DNA of 64,000 bases from JANXSF01 sp043755435 (GTDB lineage Bacteria > Acidobacteriota > Terriglobia > Bryobacterales > Bryobacteraceae), in contig JAYUSZ010000073.1 in NCBI GenBank assembly GCA_043755435.1, positions 1 to 64,000 of the forward strand, read 5' to 3'. The translations under genes and the position numbers were made by a program. Each line of letters begins with the position of its first letter. The stretch's first letter is position 1. Under the pieces are notes generated by a model that was not told the origin of the DNA, made no database searches, and saw nothing but the letters and a program-made list of their open reading frames with translations. Shown piece by piece: positions 53,442 through 62,506 of the stretch.

Positions 53442-54973
53442 TGAAAGCAAAGCAACCTGTATTATTGTCGATTCTCGATGGCTGGGGTTATTCCCCAGTC
53501 ACCGAGGGCAACGCGGTTTATCATGCGCACAAGCCAGTGTTCGACAGGCTGTTTGCGGCCAATCCCAATACTTTGATTGAGGCTTCTGGGCCGTGGGTGG
53601 GCTTGCCGAAAGGGCAGATGGGCAACAGCGAAGTGGGCCATCTGAATATCGGCTCCGGTCGCATGATTCGGATGGACGTGAGCCGTCTGGACGTAATGAT
53701 TGAAGAGGGAACTCTTGACCAGGACCCTGCTTTGCTTGCGAGCATGGCGCACGGTGCAAAGCATCGCCTGCACATTATGGGGCTGGTGAGTGACGGTGGT
53801 GTGCATTCGATGAATACGCACCTTTACGAACTGATCCGGATGGCGAAGAAAACTGGCGTTAGTCAGGTGTTTGTCCATGTGTTCACCGATGGACGTGATA
53901 CGCCGCCACACAATGGTCTTGGCTATGTCAATGAGCTTTTGAAAGTGATGGCGGAAACTGGCTGCGGAAAGATTGCCAGCATTTCGGGACGTTATTACGC
54001 AATGGACCGTGACAAGCGCTGGGAGAGAGTGGAGAAGGCTTTTGATGCAATGGTGTTGGGGGAAGGCAAGAAAGCTACCAGTCCATTGGAAGCGATTGAA
54101 GCATCGTACAAGGAAGGCCATACCGACGAATTTATTGAACCCTTCACCATGGTTGATGGTTCTGGTAAACCGGTTGGTTTGATTCAGGACAACGATGCCT
54201 GTTTATTCTTTAACTACCGTGCTGACAGGGGCAGGGAATTGAGCATGGCCCTTACAGATCCGGATCTGCCGCAACCTCCGCGGTCATTAGCTCCGAAGAA
54301 TCTGCACTTCACTACGATGACCGAATACGATCGTAATTTTCCACATCCGGTGGTGCTGAAGCGGGAATCGCACAAGAACATTATGGGTGAAGTTGTTTCC
54401 GCAGCAGGGATGACGAATTTGCGCGTGGCGGAAACCGAAAAGTATCCCCACGTGACGTATTTCTTCAACGGTGGTGCGGAGAAGCCTTTTGCCGGAGAAG
54501 AGCGGGAAATGGTGCCGTCTCCGAATGTGGCAACTTACGATTTGATGCCGGAAATGTCAGCAGATGGGGTGACGGATATTGTGGTGAAAGCGCTGGAATC
54601 GAAGAAATACGATTTGATTGTGGTGAATTTCGCGAACCCTGACATGGTGGGGCATTCCGGCGTGTTTGAGGCGGCAAAGAAGGCCGTGGAGAAAGTGGAT
54701 ACCTGCTTGGCTCGCATTGAGAAGGCTTATTTGGAGCGCGGTGGAACTTGGCTGATTACTGCGGATCACGGCAACTCGGAGACGATGATTGACCCGGTAA
54801 CCAGGGGGCCACATACTTATCACACAACCAATCCTGTACCGTTCATTGTTGTGAACAACGAACCGCGGCCGCTTCGAGCGGGCGGTGCTTTGCGAGACAT
54901 TGCTCCAACAATTCTTGGATTGTTGGGAGTTCCCAAGCCAGAAGACATGACTGGGGAGAGTCTGATAACTTAG
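53441..54973 (+). CDS. gpmI: 2,3-bisphosphoglycerate-independent phosphoglycerate mutase
   Basis: A 510-residue Mn-dependent mutase interconverting 3- and 2-phosphoglycerate. I-L-D-G-W-G near residue 11 carries a metal Asp. Q-M-G-N-S-E-V-G-H-L-N-I-G-S-G-R (S63, the phosphorylated Ser) is intact. F-T-D-G-R-D-T-P-P near residue 147, F-N-Y-R-A-D-R near 258, N-P-D-M-V-G-H near 400 and I-T-A-D-H-G-N near 444 are the other metal or substrate sites. It is translationally coupled to eno by a one-base overlap. Confidence 0.95.
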   Translation: MKAKQPVLLSILDGWGYSPVTEGNAVYHAHKPVFDRLFAANPNTLIEASGPWVGLPKGQMGNSEVGHLNIGSGRMIRMDVSRLDVMIEEGTLDQDPALLASMAHGAKHRLHIMGLVSDGGVHSMNTHLYELIRMAKKTGVSQVFVHVFTDGRDTPPHNGLGYVNELLKVMAETGCGKIASISGRYYAMDRDKRWERVEKAFDAMVLGEGKKATSPLEAIEASYKEGHTDEFIEPFTMVDGSGKPVGLIQDNDACLFFNYRADRGRELSMALTDPDLPQPPRSLAPKNLHFTTMTEYDRNFPHPVVLKRESHKNIMGEVVSAAGMTNLRVAETEKYPHVTYFFNGGAEKPFAGEEREMVPSPNVATYDLMPEMSADGVTDIVVKALESKKYDLIVVNFANPDMVGHSGVFEAAKKAVEKVDTCLARIEKAYLERGGTWLITADHGNSETMIDPVTRGPHTYHTTNPVPFIVVNNEPRPLRAGGALRDIAPTILGLLGVPKPEDMTGESLIT

Positions 54974-54986
54974 TTTTGTACAAAAA

Positions 54987-55020
54987 GCACTGCCGGATAG
55001 GATATCCTTACTGGCAGTGC
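54987..55020. repeat. 34-nt quasi-palindrome before the second sulfatase gene
   Basis: GCACTGCC (54987-54994) and GGCAGTGC (55013-55020) flank AGGATATCCT (54999-55008), itself a perfect palindrome. The hairpin ends 2 nt before the sulfatase ATG 55023, so it could shade its ribosome-binding region or serve as an operator. A T-run lies only on the minus-strand side, so it is not a plus-strand terminator. Confidence 0.55.
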
Positions 55021-55022
55021 CT

Positions 55023-56498
55023 ATGATTACTCGCCGCAGTTTCCTTGCCTCCTCGCTGTTATCCAGCCTCAGTTTTTCTCAAACCGTCAAACGTCCAAAT
55101 ATTCTGTATGTGATAGCCGATGATTGGGGATTTGGTCACGCCGGAGCCTACGGCGCTAAATGGGTGAACACGCCCAATTTTGATCGCGTTGCGCGGGAAG
55201 GATTGTTGTTCAACAACTGCTTCACATCGAACCCTAAATGCAGCCCATGCCGTGCCACTATTTTGACGGGCCGCAACACTTGGCAATTAAAAGAAGCCAT
55301 CAATCATCAAAGCATTTTCCCCAGCGAATTCCCTGTTTATCCCAGCCTTCTGGCGGATGCTGGATACTTTACCGGTCATACGGGCAAAGGCTGGGGGCCT
55401 GGTGACTTCAAGTCGACGGGCTGGGCCAATAATCCTGCAGGACCCCAGTTTAATGAGCTGAAATTGAAGCCACCCACAAACGGAATTTCGCCCGTGGACT
55501 ATGCAGGCAATTTCGGTTCGTTCCTTGAAAAACGCAAGAAGGATCAACCCTTCTGCTTTTGGCTGGGCGGGCATGAGCCTCATCGTAAGTATGAGGAAGG
55601 GTCGGGAGTTAGAGCAGGTAAGAAGCCTGCTGATGTGACGCTGCCTGGGTACTATCCTGACAATCGGCTGATCCGGTCTGATTTCCTGGACTATGCAGTG
55701 GAAGTGGAATGGTTTGACGAGCACCTGGGGCGTGCGTTGAAGAAGTTGGAAGAGGTTGGGGAACTGGACAACACTTTCGTAGTAGTGAGTTCGGATCATG
55801 GCGAGCCGTTTCCTCGGGTGAAAGGGCAGATTTATGAACGAGGATTCCATATTCCTCTTGCGATTCGGTGGGGGAAAAACATTCCGCAGGGAAAGGTTGT
55901 GAATGAATTCATCAATGCCCGGGATTTTGCGCCCACATACCTAGAACTGGCGGGAGTACGGCCGCCATCGACCTTTACTGGAACTAGCTTTTTGAACTTG
56001 ATCAAGACGGGTAAATCCGATGGGTGGCGGAATGTGATGTTGATCGGCAAGGAGCGGCATGACTTGGGGCGTCCTGGCGATGCTGGGTATCCAGCAAGGG
56101 CGATTCGGACGCCAGAATTCCTGTATGTCCGCAACTACATGCCTGAAGCATGGCCGGCCGGGAATCCTGAGACAGGCTATCGGAATGTGGACGATTCACC
56201 AACGAAGGAATTCCTGCTTTCCGGATTCGATGAGTACTACCGGCTGTCTTTTGGAAAGAGGGCGGCGGAAGAACTTTACGACATGAAAAAGGACAGGGAT
56301 TGTTTAAAGAATCTGGCGACGAATCCCGAACATGCCAAGGTGAAACGAGATCTGCGGGACAAAATGGACGAGATGTTGAGAGCTGAGGGCGATCCCAGAG
56401 CGTTGGGGCATGCCGACTTCTTCGACACCATAGAGTATACAGGCCAGCGGAAGCATGCTTATGACACTTGGCTTCAGAATCAGCATCCAGTGAAGTGA
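55023..56498 (+). CDS. Sulfatase (arylsulfatase-like)
   Basis: A protein of about 491 residues. M-I-T-R-R-S-F-L-A-S-S is a Tat-like signal start; I use ATG 55023 because the upstream GTG 55017 would change this. N-I-L-Y-V-I-A-D-D-W-G has the metal Asp pair. The formylglycine motif is C-S-P-C-R-A-T-I-L-T-G (C73, R77), with Cys instead of Ser at the fourth place, which is unusual but permitted. V-S-S-D-H-G-E-P-F near residue 260 is the other metal site. The family removes sulfate esters from polysaccharides. It follows eno-gpmI but is probably separate, given the hairpin before it. Confidence 0.87.
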   Translation: MITRRSFLASSLLSSLSFSQTVKRPNILYVIADDWGFGHAGAYGAKWVNTPNFDRVAREGLLFNNCFTSNPKCSPCRATILTGRNTWQLKEAINHQSIFPSEFPVYPSLLADAGYFTGHTGKGWGPGDFKSTGWANNPAGPQFNELKLKPPTNGISPVDYAGNFGSFLEKRKKDQPFCFWLGGHEPHRKYEEGSGVRAGKKPADVTLPGYYPDNRLIRSDFLDYAVEVEWFDEHLGRALKKLEEVGELDNTFVVVSSDHGEPFPRVKGQIYERGFHIPLAIRWGKNIPQGKVVNEFINARDFAPTYLELAGVRPPSTFTGTSFLNLIKTGKSDGWRNVMLIGKERHDLGRPGDAGYPARAIRTPEFLYVRNYMPEAWPAGNPETGYRNVDDSPTKEFLLSGFDEYYRLSFGKRAAEELYDMKKDRDCLKNLATNPEHAKVKRDLRDKMDEMLRAEGDPRALGHADFFDTIEYTGQRKHAYDTWLQNQHPVK

Positions 56499-56621
56499 AG
56501 TTGCTGACTACAAGCACCCCTGGTGGTTTACAGCCACTTTACAAATGAGCGAAGTACTTTAGTTTCAATGCATTAGCATTTGGCCCCTTAGCTGCAATAG
56601 AAACGGCAAGGAGATTCGGCC

Positions 56622-58853
56622 ATGAAACGTACTTCACTCCAAATCATGATCCTGGTGGTAACGACTGCCGCCCTTTTTGCACAAGATCCGCAGTTTCCTA
56701 ATCAGCAATTTCAGGAAGAGGACGGCCCGGGACGAGGAATCGCCCGAGTCAGTCTGATTAACGGAGACGTGAGCACTCGACGCGGCGATACTGGGGATTG
56801 GGTTGCTTCGGCAATCAATCAACCGGTGATGGCTGAGGATCGCCTGGTTACGGGGCCGCGATCTCGCGCTGAAATTCAATTCGACTCCTCGAACATGGTG
56901 CGCCTGGGTGATGATACCGAGGTCCGTATGGGGTCGCTGGAGCAACGCCGGTACCTGGTGATGGTTCCACGTGGAACCGTAACTTATAGAATACTTAGGG
57001 ACTTAGACGCTGATGTGGAAATCAGCACCCCATCCATTGCGGTACGTCCTACGCGAGGGGGCATATATCGTGTGTCTGTTACCGCCGACGGTACAACTGA
57101 GATCACGGTGCGGTCTGGTGAAGTAGAAGTACTTTCACCCAAAGGTTCGCAACGTCTGCAGTCTGGACGGACAATGCTGGTGCGTGGGGAGGTTTCAGAT
57201 CCTGAGTTTCAGACCGTGGGTGCGATTCGCATGGACGAATTCGACCGCTGGAACGAAGACCGTGACAAGGACTTGTTGCGCAGCCGGTCCTATAATTATG
57301 TAAGCAAAGACATTTACGGCGCGGAAGAGTTGGATTCTACGGGCCGGTGGGTGAATTCTGACGAGTATGGGACCGTATGGTCTCCTCGGGTGAATTCAGA
57401 TTGGGCTCCTTATCGAAACGGCCGCTGGGTTTGGGCTGATTACTATGGCTGGACCTGGGTAAGCTCCGATTCGTTTGGTTGGGCTCCTTATCACTATGGC
57501 CGGTGGTATAGCGATTCACGGTATGGATGGTGTTGGTATCCTGGTGCCCGGTCGGCACGTCACTTCTGGCGACCGGCGCTGGTTGCCTTTTTCGGATTCG
57601 GCAGTTGGGGACACATTGGTTGGGTGCCGCTGGCCCCTTATGAAACGTTCCGCCCCTGGTACGGCCGCGGCTATTATGGTGGCTACCGGAATGGTGGAAT
57701 CAACATTAATATTACGAACGTAAATATATCAAATAATTACCGTAATGCGCGTCACAACAATGGCTATACAACCGTGAATTCTGGTTCGTTTGGTCGCGGT
57801 GCGGTTCAGAATGTACGAGTGGGCCGTGACCAGATTTCCAATGCCGGATTGGTTCGGGGACAAGTTCCAATTGCGCCTGACCGGTCCAGCATTCGATACA
57901 ACGACCGGGGCAGTCGAGTGGTTAGCAACAGCCGTGAGGATCAGCGGTTCTACACAAGAGGCCAAACGGCACGTGTGGATAGGGTTCCTTTTGAGACGCA
58001 ACAACAGCGGATCACCGAGGGCGGACGCGGCAATGGATTGGGTAATGGTGGCGGCTCGACGGATTCGTTCAGGGGAACTGTGCAAGGCACACCTCGCGGA
58101 GGACTGCCAACCGATAATAATGGGGGCGGCTGGCGGAGAGCTGGAGATCAAAATCAAGGTTCGCAGCCGAATGTGACCCAACCGAATGTTGGCACGCCAT
58201 CGCGCCGGGAGCGAAATACTGACGGTGGTTGGGACCGGTTTGGCCGGCCGAACACAGAGAACAGTGGCAGAGGCCAGTCTCAGCCGCAGGTTCAAAGTAC
58301 GCCAGCGCCAACTTCGACCGATTCCGGCCGTGGTGGTTGGGGACGGTTTGGGGATCCTGGATCGCGGACTTCAGATAGCAATAGCCGGGCGACTGTGCCT
58401 GATAATAGCCGTGGCAGAAGCCGACAGGAATCGGCTCCTACAAGGCAGTCGGCTCCCACATTTGATCGGGGAAGCATGCCGCAGAGTAATGGGGATTCCT
58501 CGGGAAGCAGCCGTAGCCGGGGCAGTTACGATTCCGGTTCTTCACGGCAGCGATCGGCTGATCCAGCGCCTGGGCGGATGAGTTCGCCAGTGGTTACGGA
58601 ACGACCTTCGCGTTCGGAAAGCCGGTCATCTGGATCGTATTCCGGCGGCGGTGGGGGGCGGAGCGAACGGAATTCCGCACCTGCGGCTGCGCCTTCGGCT
58701 CCTAGCCCCAGCCGCGGTGGTGGTGGAGGGGAAAGCCGTGGTGGTGGAGGAGAAAGCCGAGGCGGTGGCGGCGGATCCTCACGAAGCAGCGGCGGAGAGA
58801 GCAGAGGTAATGGCGGGGAAAGCCGTGGTAGTGGCGGCGGCCGCGGACGCTAA
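56622..58853 (+). CDS. FecR/DUF6600-type envelope protein with low-complexity tail
   Basis: A 743-residue exported protein. M-I-L-V-V-T-T-A-A-L-F-A is its signal. Residues about 60-195 match a FecR domain (for example L-I-N-G-D-V-S-T-R-R-G-D and R-A-E-I-Q-F-D-S-S-N). From about 225 to 330 are repeats of W-V-(N/W)-x-D-x-(Y/W)-G-x-x-W, with W-A-P-Y-x-x-G-R-W, typical of DUF6600. After residue 370, the rest is Gly/Ser/Arg/Asn-rich, ending with several G-G-G-E-S-R-G-like units. AGGAG 8 nt upstream supports ATG 56622. Its role is likely structural in the envelope; no FecR-type signalling partner is nearby. Confidence 0.83.
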   Translation: MKRTSLQIMILVVTTAALFAQDPQFPNQQFQEEDGPGRGIARVSLINGDVSTRRGDTGDWVASAINQPVMAEDRLVTGPRSRAEIQFDSSNMVRLGDDTEVRMGSLEQRRYLVMVPRGTVTYRILRDLDADVEISTPSIAVRPTRGGIYRVSVTADGTTEITVRSGEVEVLSPKGSQRLQSGRTMLVRGEVSDPEFQTVGAIRMDEFDRWNEDRDKDLLRSRSYNYVSKDIYGAEELDSTGRWVNSDEYGTVWSPRVNSDWAPYRNGRWVWADYYGWTWVSSDSFGWAPYHYGRWYSDSRYGWCWYPGARSARHFWRPALVAFFGFGSWGHIGWVPLAPYETFRPWYGRGYYGGYRNGGININITNVNISNNYRNARHNNGYTTVNSGSFGRGAVQNVRVGRDQISNAGLVRGQVPIAPDRSSIRYNDRGSRVVSNSREDQRFYTRGQTARVDRVPFETQQQRITEGGRGNGLGNGGGSTDSFRGTVQGTPRGGLPTDNNGGGWRRAGDQNQGSQPNVTQPNVGTPSRRERNTDGGWDRFGRPNTENSGRGQSQPQVQSTPAPTSTDSGRGGWGRFGDPGSRTSDSNSRATVPDNSRGRSRQESAPTRQSAPTFDRGSMPQSNGDSSGSSRSRGSYDSGSSRQRSADPAPGRMSSPVVTERPSRSESRSSGSYSGGGGGRSERNSAPAAAPSAPSPSRGGGGGESRGGGGESRGGGGGSSRSSGGESRGNGGESRGSGGGRGR

Positions 58854-58899
58854 CTTAACCGTCTAGTTCCTAGAAAGTTAGAGAGTTACTTCCCTTACA

Positions 58900-58936
58900 G
58901 GCCCGTTTTCCAAATGGAGAACGGGCCGCTTTCTTG
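58900..58936 (+). terminator. Rho-independent terminator after the FecR/DUF6600 gene
   Basis: GGCCCGTTTTCC and GGAGAACGGGCC form a stem around an AAAT loop, followed by GCTTTCTT. It lies 47 nt after the stop and 71 nt before the next gene. Confidence 0.8.
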
Positions 58937-59006
58937 CCCCCGTACGAGTAGTCGCTTCAGTACTTTACGGGCTTTCATTTCGCACTGAAATCCCTTATAT
59001 TTGGCA

Positions 59007-59672
59007 ATGCTCCGTGCCTGTCTTCTGACACTTGTATCTGTTGCTCCTGTATTCTCTGGATTAGTTTTTGAATCATTGGCGATCCGCGATCTCAATATCG
59101 GGGGCCAGAGTACTCCAATCGTAGGCAACCCTTTTACAACTCAATGGGTGGGAGTCAGATTCACGATTTCTCAAGCTACCCTGATCACAGCTGTGGGTGG
59201 GTACATGGTTGCGAACCCTTTTGCAAATTCAAAACTTTTTGCTGCAATTGTTCCGCTGAATGGACCGGATGATTTTCCTACGGGACTGAATTTCAGTCCG
59301 ATTGCAACTTCCACGTTTCTGCCGAGCCTGGTGTTGAGCGATGTTATGGCACCGCTCAACACTGTACTATCTCCTGGGGTTTACTGTTTGATATTCGGAG
59401 TTGGATCGTTTGGGTCTCCAATTGGAGGGGAGGCGTCCATGCCGTGGGGGATCTTGAATTCGAACTCCATCAGTTCCTCATATTTCAGTTGGACCTCGGT
59501 TAGCCTTCCTGTAATACCTGGTAAGTGGCAAAATTCGGCGCTGAATTTGAGATTTTTTGTGGAGGGGACGGCGTTACCTGGAAGTTTGGCAGTCCCGGAA
59601 CCATCTATGCTGATCTGCTGCCTTGCCAGCTTGGCGTGCCTTTGGCGAAAGCGGCTATTTGATACAATTTAG
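59007..59672 (+). CDS. PEP-CTERM protein
   Basis: A protein of about 221 residues. ATG 59007 gives M-L-R-A-C-L-L-T-L-V-S-V-A-P-V-F-S-G, a signal peptide; a TTG two codons upstream is the alternative. The mature part is beta-rich and lacks a recognised domain. The C-terminus has V-P-E-P-S, a hydrophobic stretch (M-L-I-C-C-L-A-S-L-A-C-L) and R-K-R, a standard PEP-CTERM sorting signal. It is a second PEP-CTERM protein in this window, apart from the one at 24.7 kb. Its stop is 9 nt before coaD. Confidence 0.78.
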   Translation: MLRACLLTLVSVAPVFSGLVFESLAIRDLNIGGQSTPIVGNPFTTQWVGVRFTISQATLITAVGGYMVANPFANSKLFAAIVPLNGPDDFPTGLNFSPIATSTFLPSLVLSDVMAPLNTVLSPGVYCLIFGVGSFGSPIGGEASMPWGILNSNSISSSYFSWTSVSLPVIPGKWQNSALNLRFFVEGTALPGSLAVPEPSMLICCLASLACLWRKRLFDTI

Positions 59673-59681
59673 TTTCAAATC

Positions 59682-60185
59682 GTGGGCAAAACAGCTAGTC
59701 TCGTCGCCGTATTTCCAGGCACCTTCGATCCGCTAACCAACGGCCATTTAGATCTTATTCAGAGAGCTACCCGGATGGTTGGAAAGCTGATTGTAGCGGT
59801 GCTTTCCAATGAAAGCAAACAACCCTTATTTACTGCGGTGGAGCGGATGGCGATGTTGCGTACTGTTGTAGACTCCTCGGCTGTTGAAATTACTTCCTTT
59901 GATGGCCTGCTGGTGGATTTTGCCGCGTCGCATGGGGCGTCGGTGATAGTGCGGGGGATTCGGGCGGTTAGTGATTATGAATACGAACTGCAAATGGCGT
60001 TGATGAATCGACGGCTGAGTCCAAAGGTTGAAACCATATTCATGATGAGCGGAGAGGAAAACTCATTTGTGAGTTCCCGTCTGGTGAAGGAAGTGGCTCG
60101 GTTGGGTGGAGACGTTTCGGGTATGGTGCCGCCGCTGGTTTACCAGCGTCTACGAGAAAAGTTTCAAGCAGGAAAGGAATTCTAG
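59682..60185 (+). CDS. coaD: Phosphopantetheine adenylyltransferase
   Basis: CoaD (167 residues) adenylates 4'-phosphopantetheine in coenzyme A synthesis. The nucleotidyltransferase motif T-N-G-H is in F-P-G-T-F-D-P-L-T-N-G-H. V-R-G-I-R-A-V-S-D-Y-E-Y-E-L near residue 87 and S-S-R-L-V-K-E-V-A near 125 complete the signature. It starts with GTG at 59682. It is followed immediately by the aminotransferase gene without spacer. CoaD from essential genes is a good sign of a functional operon. Confidence 0.93.
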   Translation: MGKTASLVAVFPGTFDPLTNGHLDLIQRATRMVGKLIVAVLSNESKQPLFTAVERMAMLRTVVDSSAVEITSFDGLLVDFAASHGASVIVRGIRAVSDYEYELQMALMNRRLSPKVETIFMMSGEENSFVSSRLVKEVARLGGDVSGMVPPLVYQRLREKFQAGKEF

Positions 60186-61379
60186 TTGCTTACCTTAAAT
60201 GGCTTATCAGACAGAATCGACTTAATTAGTGTCTCCTCGACTATGAAGGTAGCAGCAGAGGCTGACCGGCTGCGTCGTGAAGGTGTGGATCTGGTGGACT
60301 TCGGGGCTGGTGAGCCGGATTTTCCGACGCCAGCTAACATCAAAAATGCTGCGATAGAAGCGATTCATGGGAATTTTACGAAGTACACTCCAGCCGGTGG
60401 AACTCAGGATCTGAAGCAGGCGGTTTGCGATCGGCACCGGGCTGATTACGGTACCAACTTTACGGCGGCTGAATGTGTAATTACGGTTGGCGGGAAACAT
60501 GCAATTTTCAATCTGATTCAAGCATTGGTGAATCCTGGGGATGAAGTGATTATTCCGGTGCCGTATTGGGTTACCTACCAGGACGTGGTTAATTACGCCG
60601 GTGCTAAATGTGTTTTTGTGCAGACCGAGGAACAGAGTGGTTTCGTTCTGACGGCGGCCATGGTTGAACGGGCGATTACGCCGAAGACCAAGTTGATGGT
60701 AATCAACTCTCCGAATAATCCATCGGGTGGGGTTGTGGATCGGGGTGAATTTGAAAAGATTTTCAGGTTAGCTGCTTCACAGGGCATTTGGTTGTTAACA
60801 GACGAATGCTACTGCCGGTTCCTGTACGACAGTGAGCCGTTTTCGATTGCATCCCTCGACACGGGAAAATCGACAGTGCTGGTGGCTGGTTCGTTATCGA
60901 AGACCTACGCGATGACTGGTTGGCGCATCGGCTTTGTATTGGCCCCGGAGGCCATTGCCAGTGCAGTAATGAAGCTGCAGAGCCACAGCACTTCAAACCC
61001 AACGTCGATTGCACAGAAGGCGGGTATGGAAGCGTTGCAGGGCTCTCAGGAATCGGTGAATTTGATGCTGGCTGAGTACCGCAACCGACGTGCTTTTGTA
61101 TTGCGTAGGCTTAGGCAAATTCCTGGCGTGACTTTTGCTGAGCCGCGCGGGGCATTTTATGCCTATCCGAATATTGGAGTGGCATTTGGGAAGAAGGGCA
61201 TTCAGAACTCGATGCAGTTTGCTGAACGGTTGTTGCGGGAAGCGCACGTGGCTGTTGTGCCGGGCGAGGCATTTGGAACTTCGCAACACATTCGGATTTC
61301 TTATGCCACTTCAATGCAGGAATTGGAGCGCGGTTTAGACCGCATACATCGTTTTATGGAATCTTTGGATAACCAATGA
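60186..61379 (+). CDS. Aspartate aminotransferase-type PLP enzyme
   Basis: A 397-residue class I/II aminotransferase. G-A-G-E-P-D-F-P-T-P near residue 40 and P-A-G-G-T-Q-D-L near 70 begin the enzyme. V-P-Y-W-V-T-Y is the substrate loop. N-S-P-N-N-P-S-G carries the conserved Asn. The PLP Lys is in S-L-S-K-T-Y-A-M-T-G-W-R-I-G near residue 238. It uses TTG 60186 as start, with AAGGA 7 nt upstream, and overlaps the next gene by 4 nt (ATGA). The best substrate guess is aspartate/2-oxoglutarate. Confidence 0.9.
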   Translation: MLTLNGLSDRIDLISVSSTMKVAAEADRLRREGVDLVDFGAGEPDFPTPANIKNAAIEAIHGNFTKYTPAGGTQDLKQAVCDRHRADYGTNFTAAECVITVGGKHAIFNLIQALVNPGDEVIIPVPYWVTYQDVVNYAGAKCVFVQTEEQSGFVLTAAMVERAITPKTKLMVINSPNNPSGGVVDRGEFEKIFRLAASQGIWLLTDECYCRFLYDSEPFSIASLDTGKSTVLVAGSLSKTYAMTGWRIGFVLAPEAIASAVMKLQSHSTSNPTSIAQKAGMEALQGSQESVNLMLAEYRNRRAFVLRRLRQIPGVTFAEPRGAFYAYPNIGVAFGKKGIQNSMQFAERLLREAHVAVVPGEAFGTSQHIRISYATSMQELERGLDRIHRFMESLDNQ

Positions 61380-62314
61380 ATTGGGCTCCTATCAAATTAT
61401 TGCCTAGCCGCCATGTGAAACCGTGGGGCAGCACGAATCTTGCTCCGTGGTTTGATTCCAAGGGTGAGCAGATTGGCGAGTACTGGTTCACGGCGGATGC
61501 CAATTTGACGTCCACCGGACAAACGCTGGGAGAACTGATGGAAGCTCACGGCCAAGACCTTACAGGGACGAAAGTGAAGTTGGCGGAAGGGATTGGTTCC
61601 AGTGGGCGGTTTCCTATTCTGGTGAAATTCCTTTTCACCACTGGAGATCTTTCCATTCAAGTTCATCCTGACGATGTCTACGGTTGGGCGCATGAGAATT
61701 CTCCTGGCAAAACTGAGATGTGGTACGTGCTGAATGCCGAGCCCGGGGCGAAGATTGCTTTAGGGTTTAAGGAAATTACGAATGTGGATCGCGTCCGCGA
61801 GTCTTTACAGACTGGCGAAATTGTGGATTTGATGGAATGGGTGGAAGCCAATCCTGGCCAGGCGTTTTTTACGCCGGCTGGAACGGTGCACGCGATTGGC
61901 GCTGGTTTGGCGATCTGCGAGATTCAACAAAATTCAGACATCACTTACCGGTTTTTTGATTTCAATCGCGAGCCATTGCGGGAATTGCACGTGGAGAAAT
62001 CTCTTGCGGTTGCGGACCTGAAGCCCCATCCGGGTGCCTCGGTTCCGGTAGCTACTGCCGAAGGAGCTCGGCTAGCCACGTGCGAATACTTTGAAACCGA
62101 ACTGCTGCAGTTTACGGGAAGCAAGCAGTGGATTGGTGATCCGGAGCGATTTTATTTGCTGATATTCACTCGCGGAAAAGGGTTGATTGCTGGACAAGAG
62201 TTCAAGCTGGGAGATTGTTGGCTGATTCCTTCAGCTTGTCCTCATTACAGGGTGGAGGCTTCCGAACCTGTCGAAATGCTTCGTGCGTTTGTTCCGGCGT
62301 CAACCCACGCCTAA
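61376..62314 (+). CDS. manA: Mannose-6-phosphate isomerase, class I
   Basis: A 312-residue zinc isomerase that converts mannose 6-phosphate to fructose 6-phosphate. P-W-G near residue 16 and V-K-F-L-F-T-T-G-D-L-S-I-Q-V-H-P-D-D near 83-100 give zinc ligands Gln and His. E-M-W-Y near residue 113 gives a Glu ligand. P-A-G-T-V-H-A-I near 167 gives the second His. The compact length matches the Bacillus-type short class I enzymes. It overlaps the aminotransferase stop by 4 nt. A zinc-ribbon gene on the other strand overlaps its last 15 nt. Confidence 0.9.
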   Translation: MNWAPIKLLPSRHVKPWGSTNLAPWFDSKGEQIGEYWFTADANLTSTGQTLGELMEAHGQDLTGTKVKLAEGIGSSGRFPILVKFLFTTGDLSIQVHPDDVYGWAHENSPGKTEMWYVLNAEPGAKIALGFKEITNVDRVRESLQTGEIVDLMEWVEANPGQAFFTPAGTVHAIGAGLAICEIQQNSDITYRFFDFNREPLRELHVEKSLAVADLKPHPGASVPVATAEGARLATCEYFETELLQFTGSKQWIGDPERFYLLIFTRGKGLIAGQEFKLGDCWLIPSACPHYRVEASEPVEMLRAFVPASTHA

Positions 62315-62470
62315 TTCGCCGGACTCTTCCAAGGCCGAGCCGCACTCGCGGCAGATAACAGACAGGCAATCGCTACAAACCAAGGGGCGGGAGACTGCAA
62401 GGTTACATTGGGGGCAGTAATAGCTGAACGCGGCTTTGGGTTCTGGCGTAAGATTTGATCCGGAATTCAT
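62300..62470 (-). CDS. Small zinc-ribbon protein, antisense to the manA end
   Basis: A 56-residue protein on the minus strand. It has three C-x-x-C pairs, C-P-Q-C, C-S-D-C and C-R-E-C, between residues 19 and 45, suggesting one or two zinc knuckles. The ATG at 62468-62470 is preceded by AAGGTGG at 10-nt spacing. The stop at 62300-62302 lies 15 nt inside the opposing manA end. It is divergent from the lipoprotein gene (start 62507). No family name can be given; the pattern is typical of small zinc-ribbon regulators. Confidence 0.62.
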   Translation of the reverse strand: MNSGSNLTPEPKAAFSYYCPQCNLAVSRPLVCSDCLSVICRECGSALEESGELGVG

Positions 62471-62506
62471 CGAACTGTTACCACCTTGATAGACTTAAAT
62501 TGCGTA

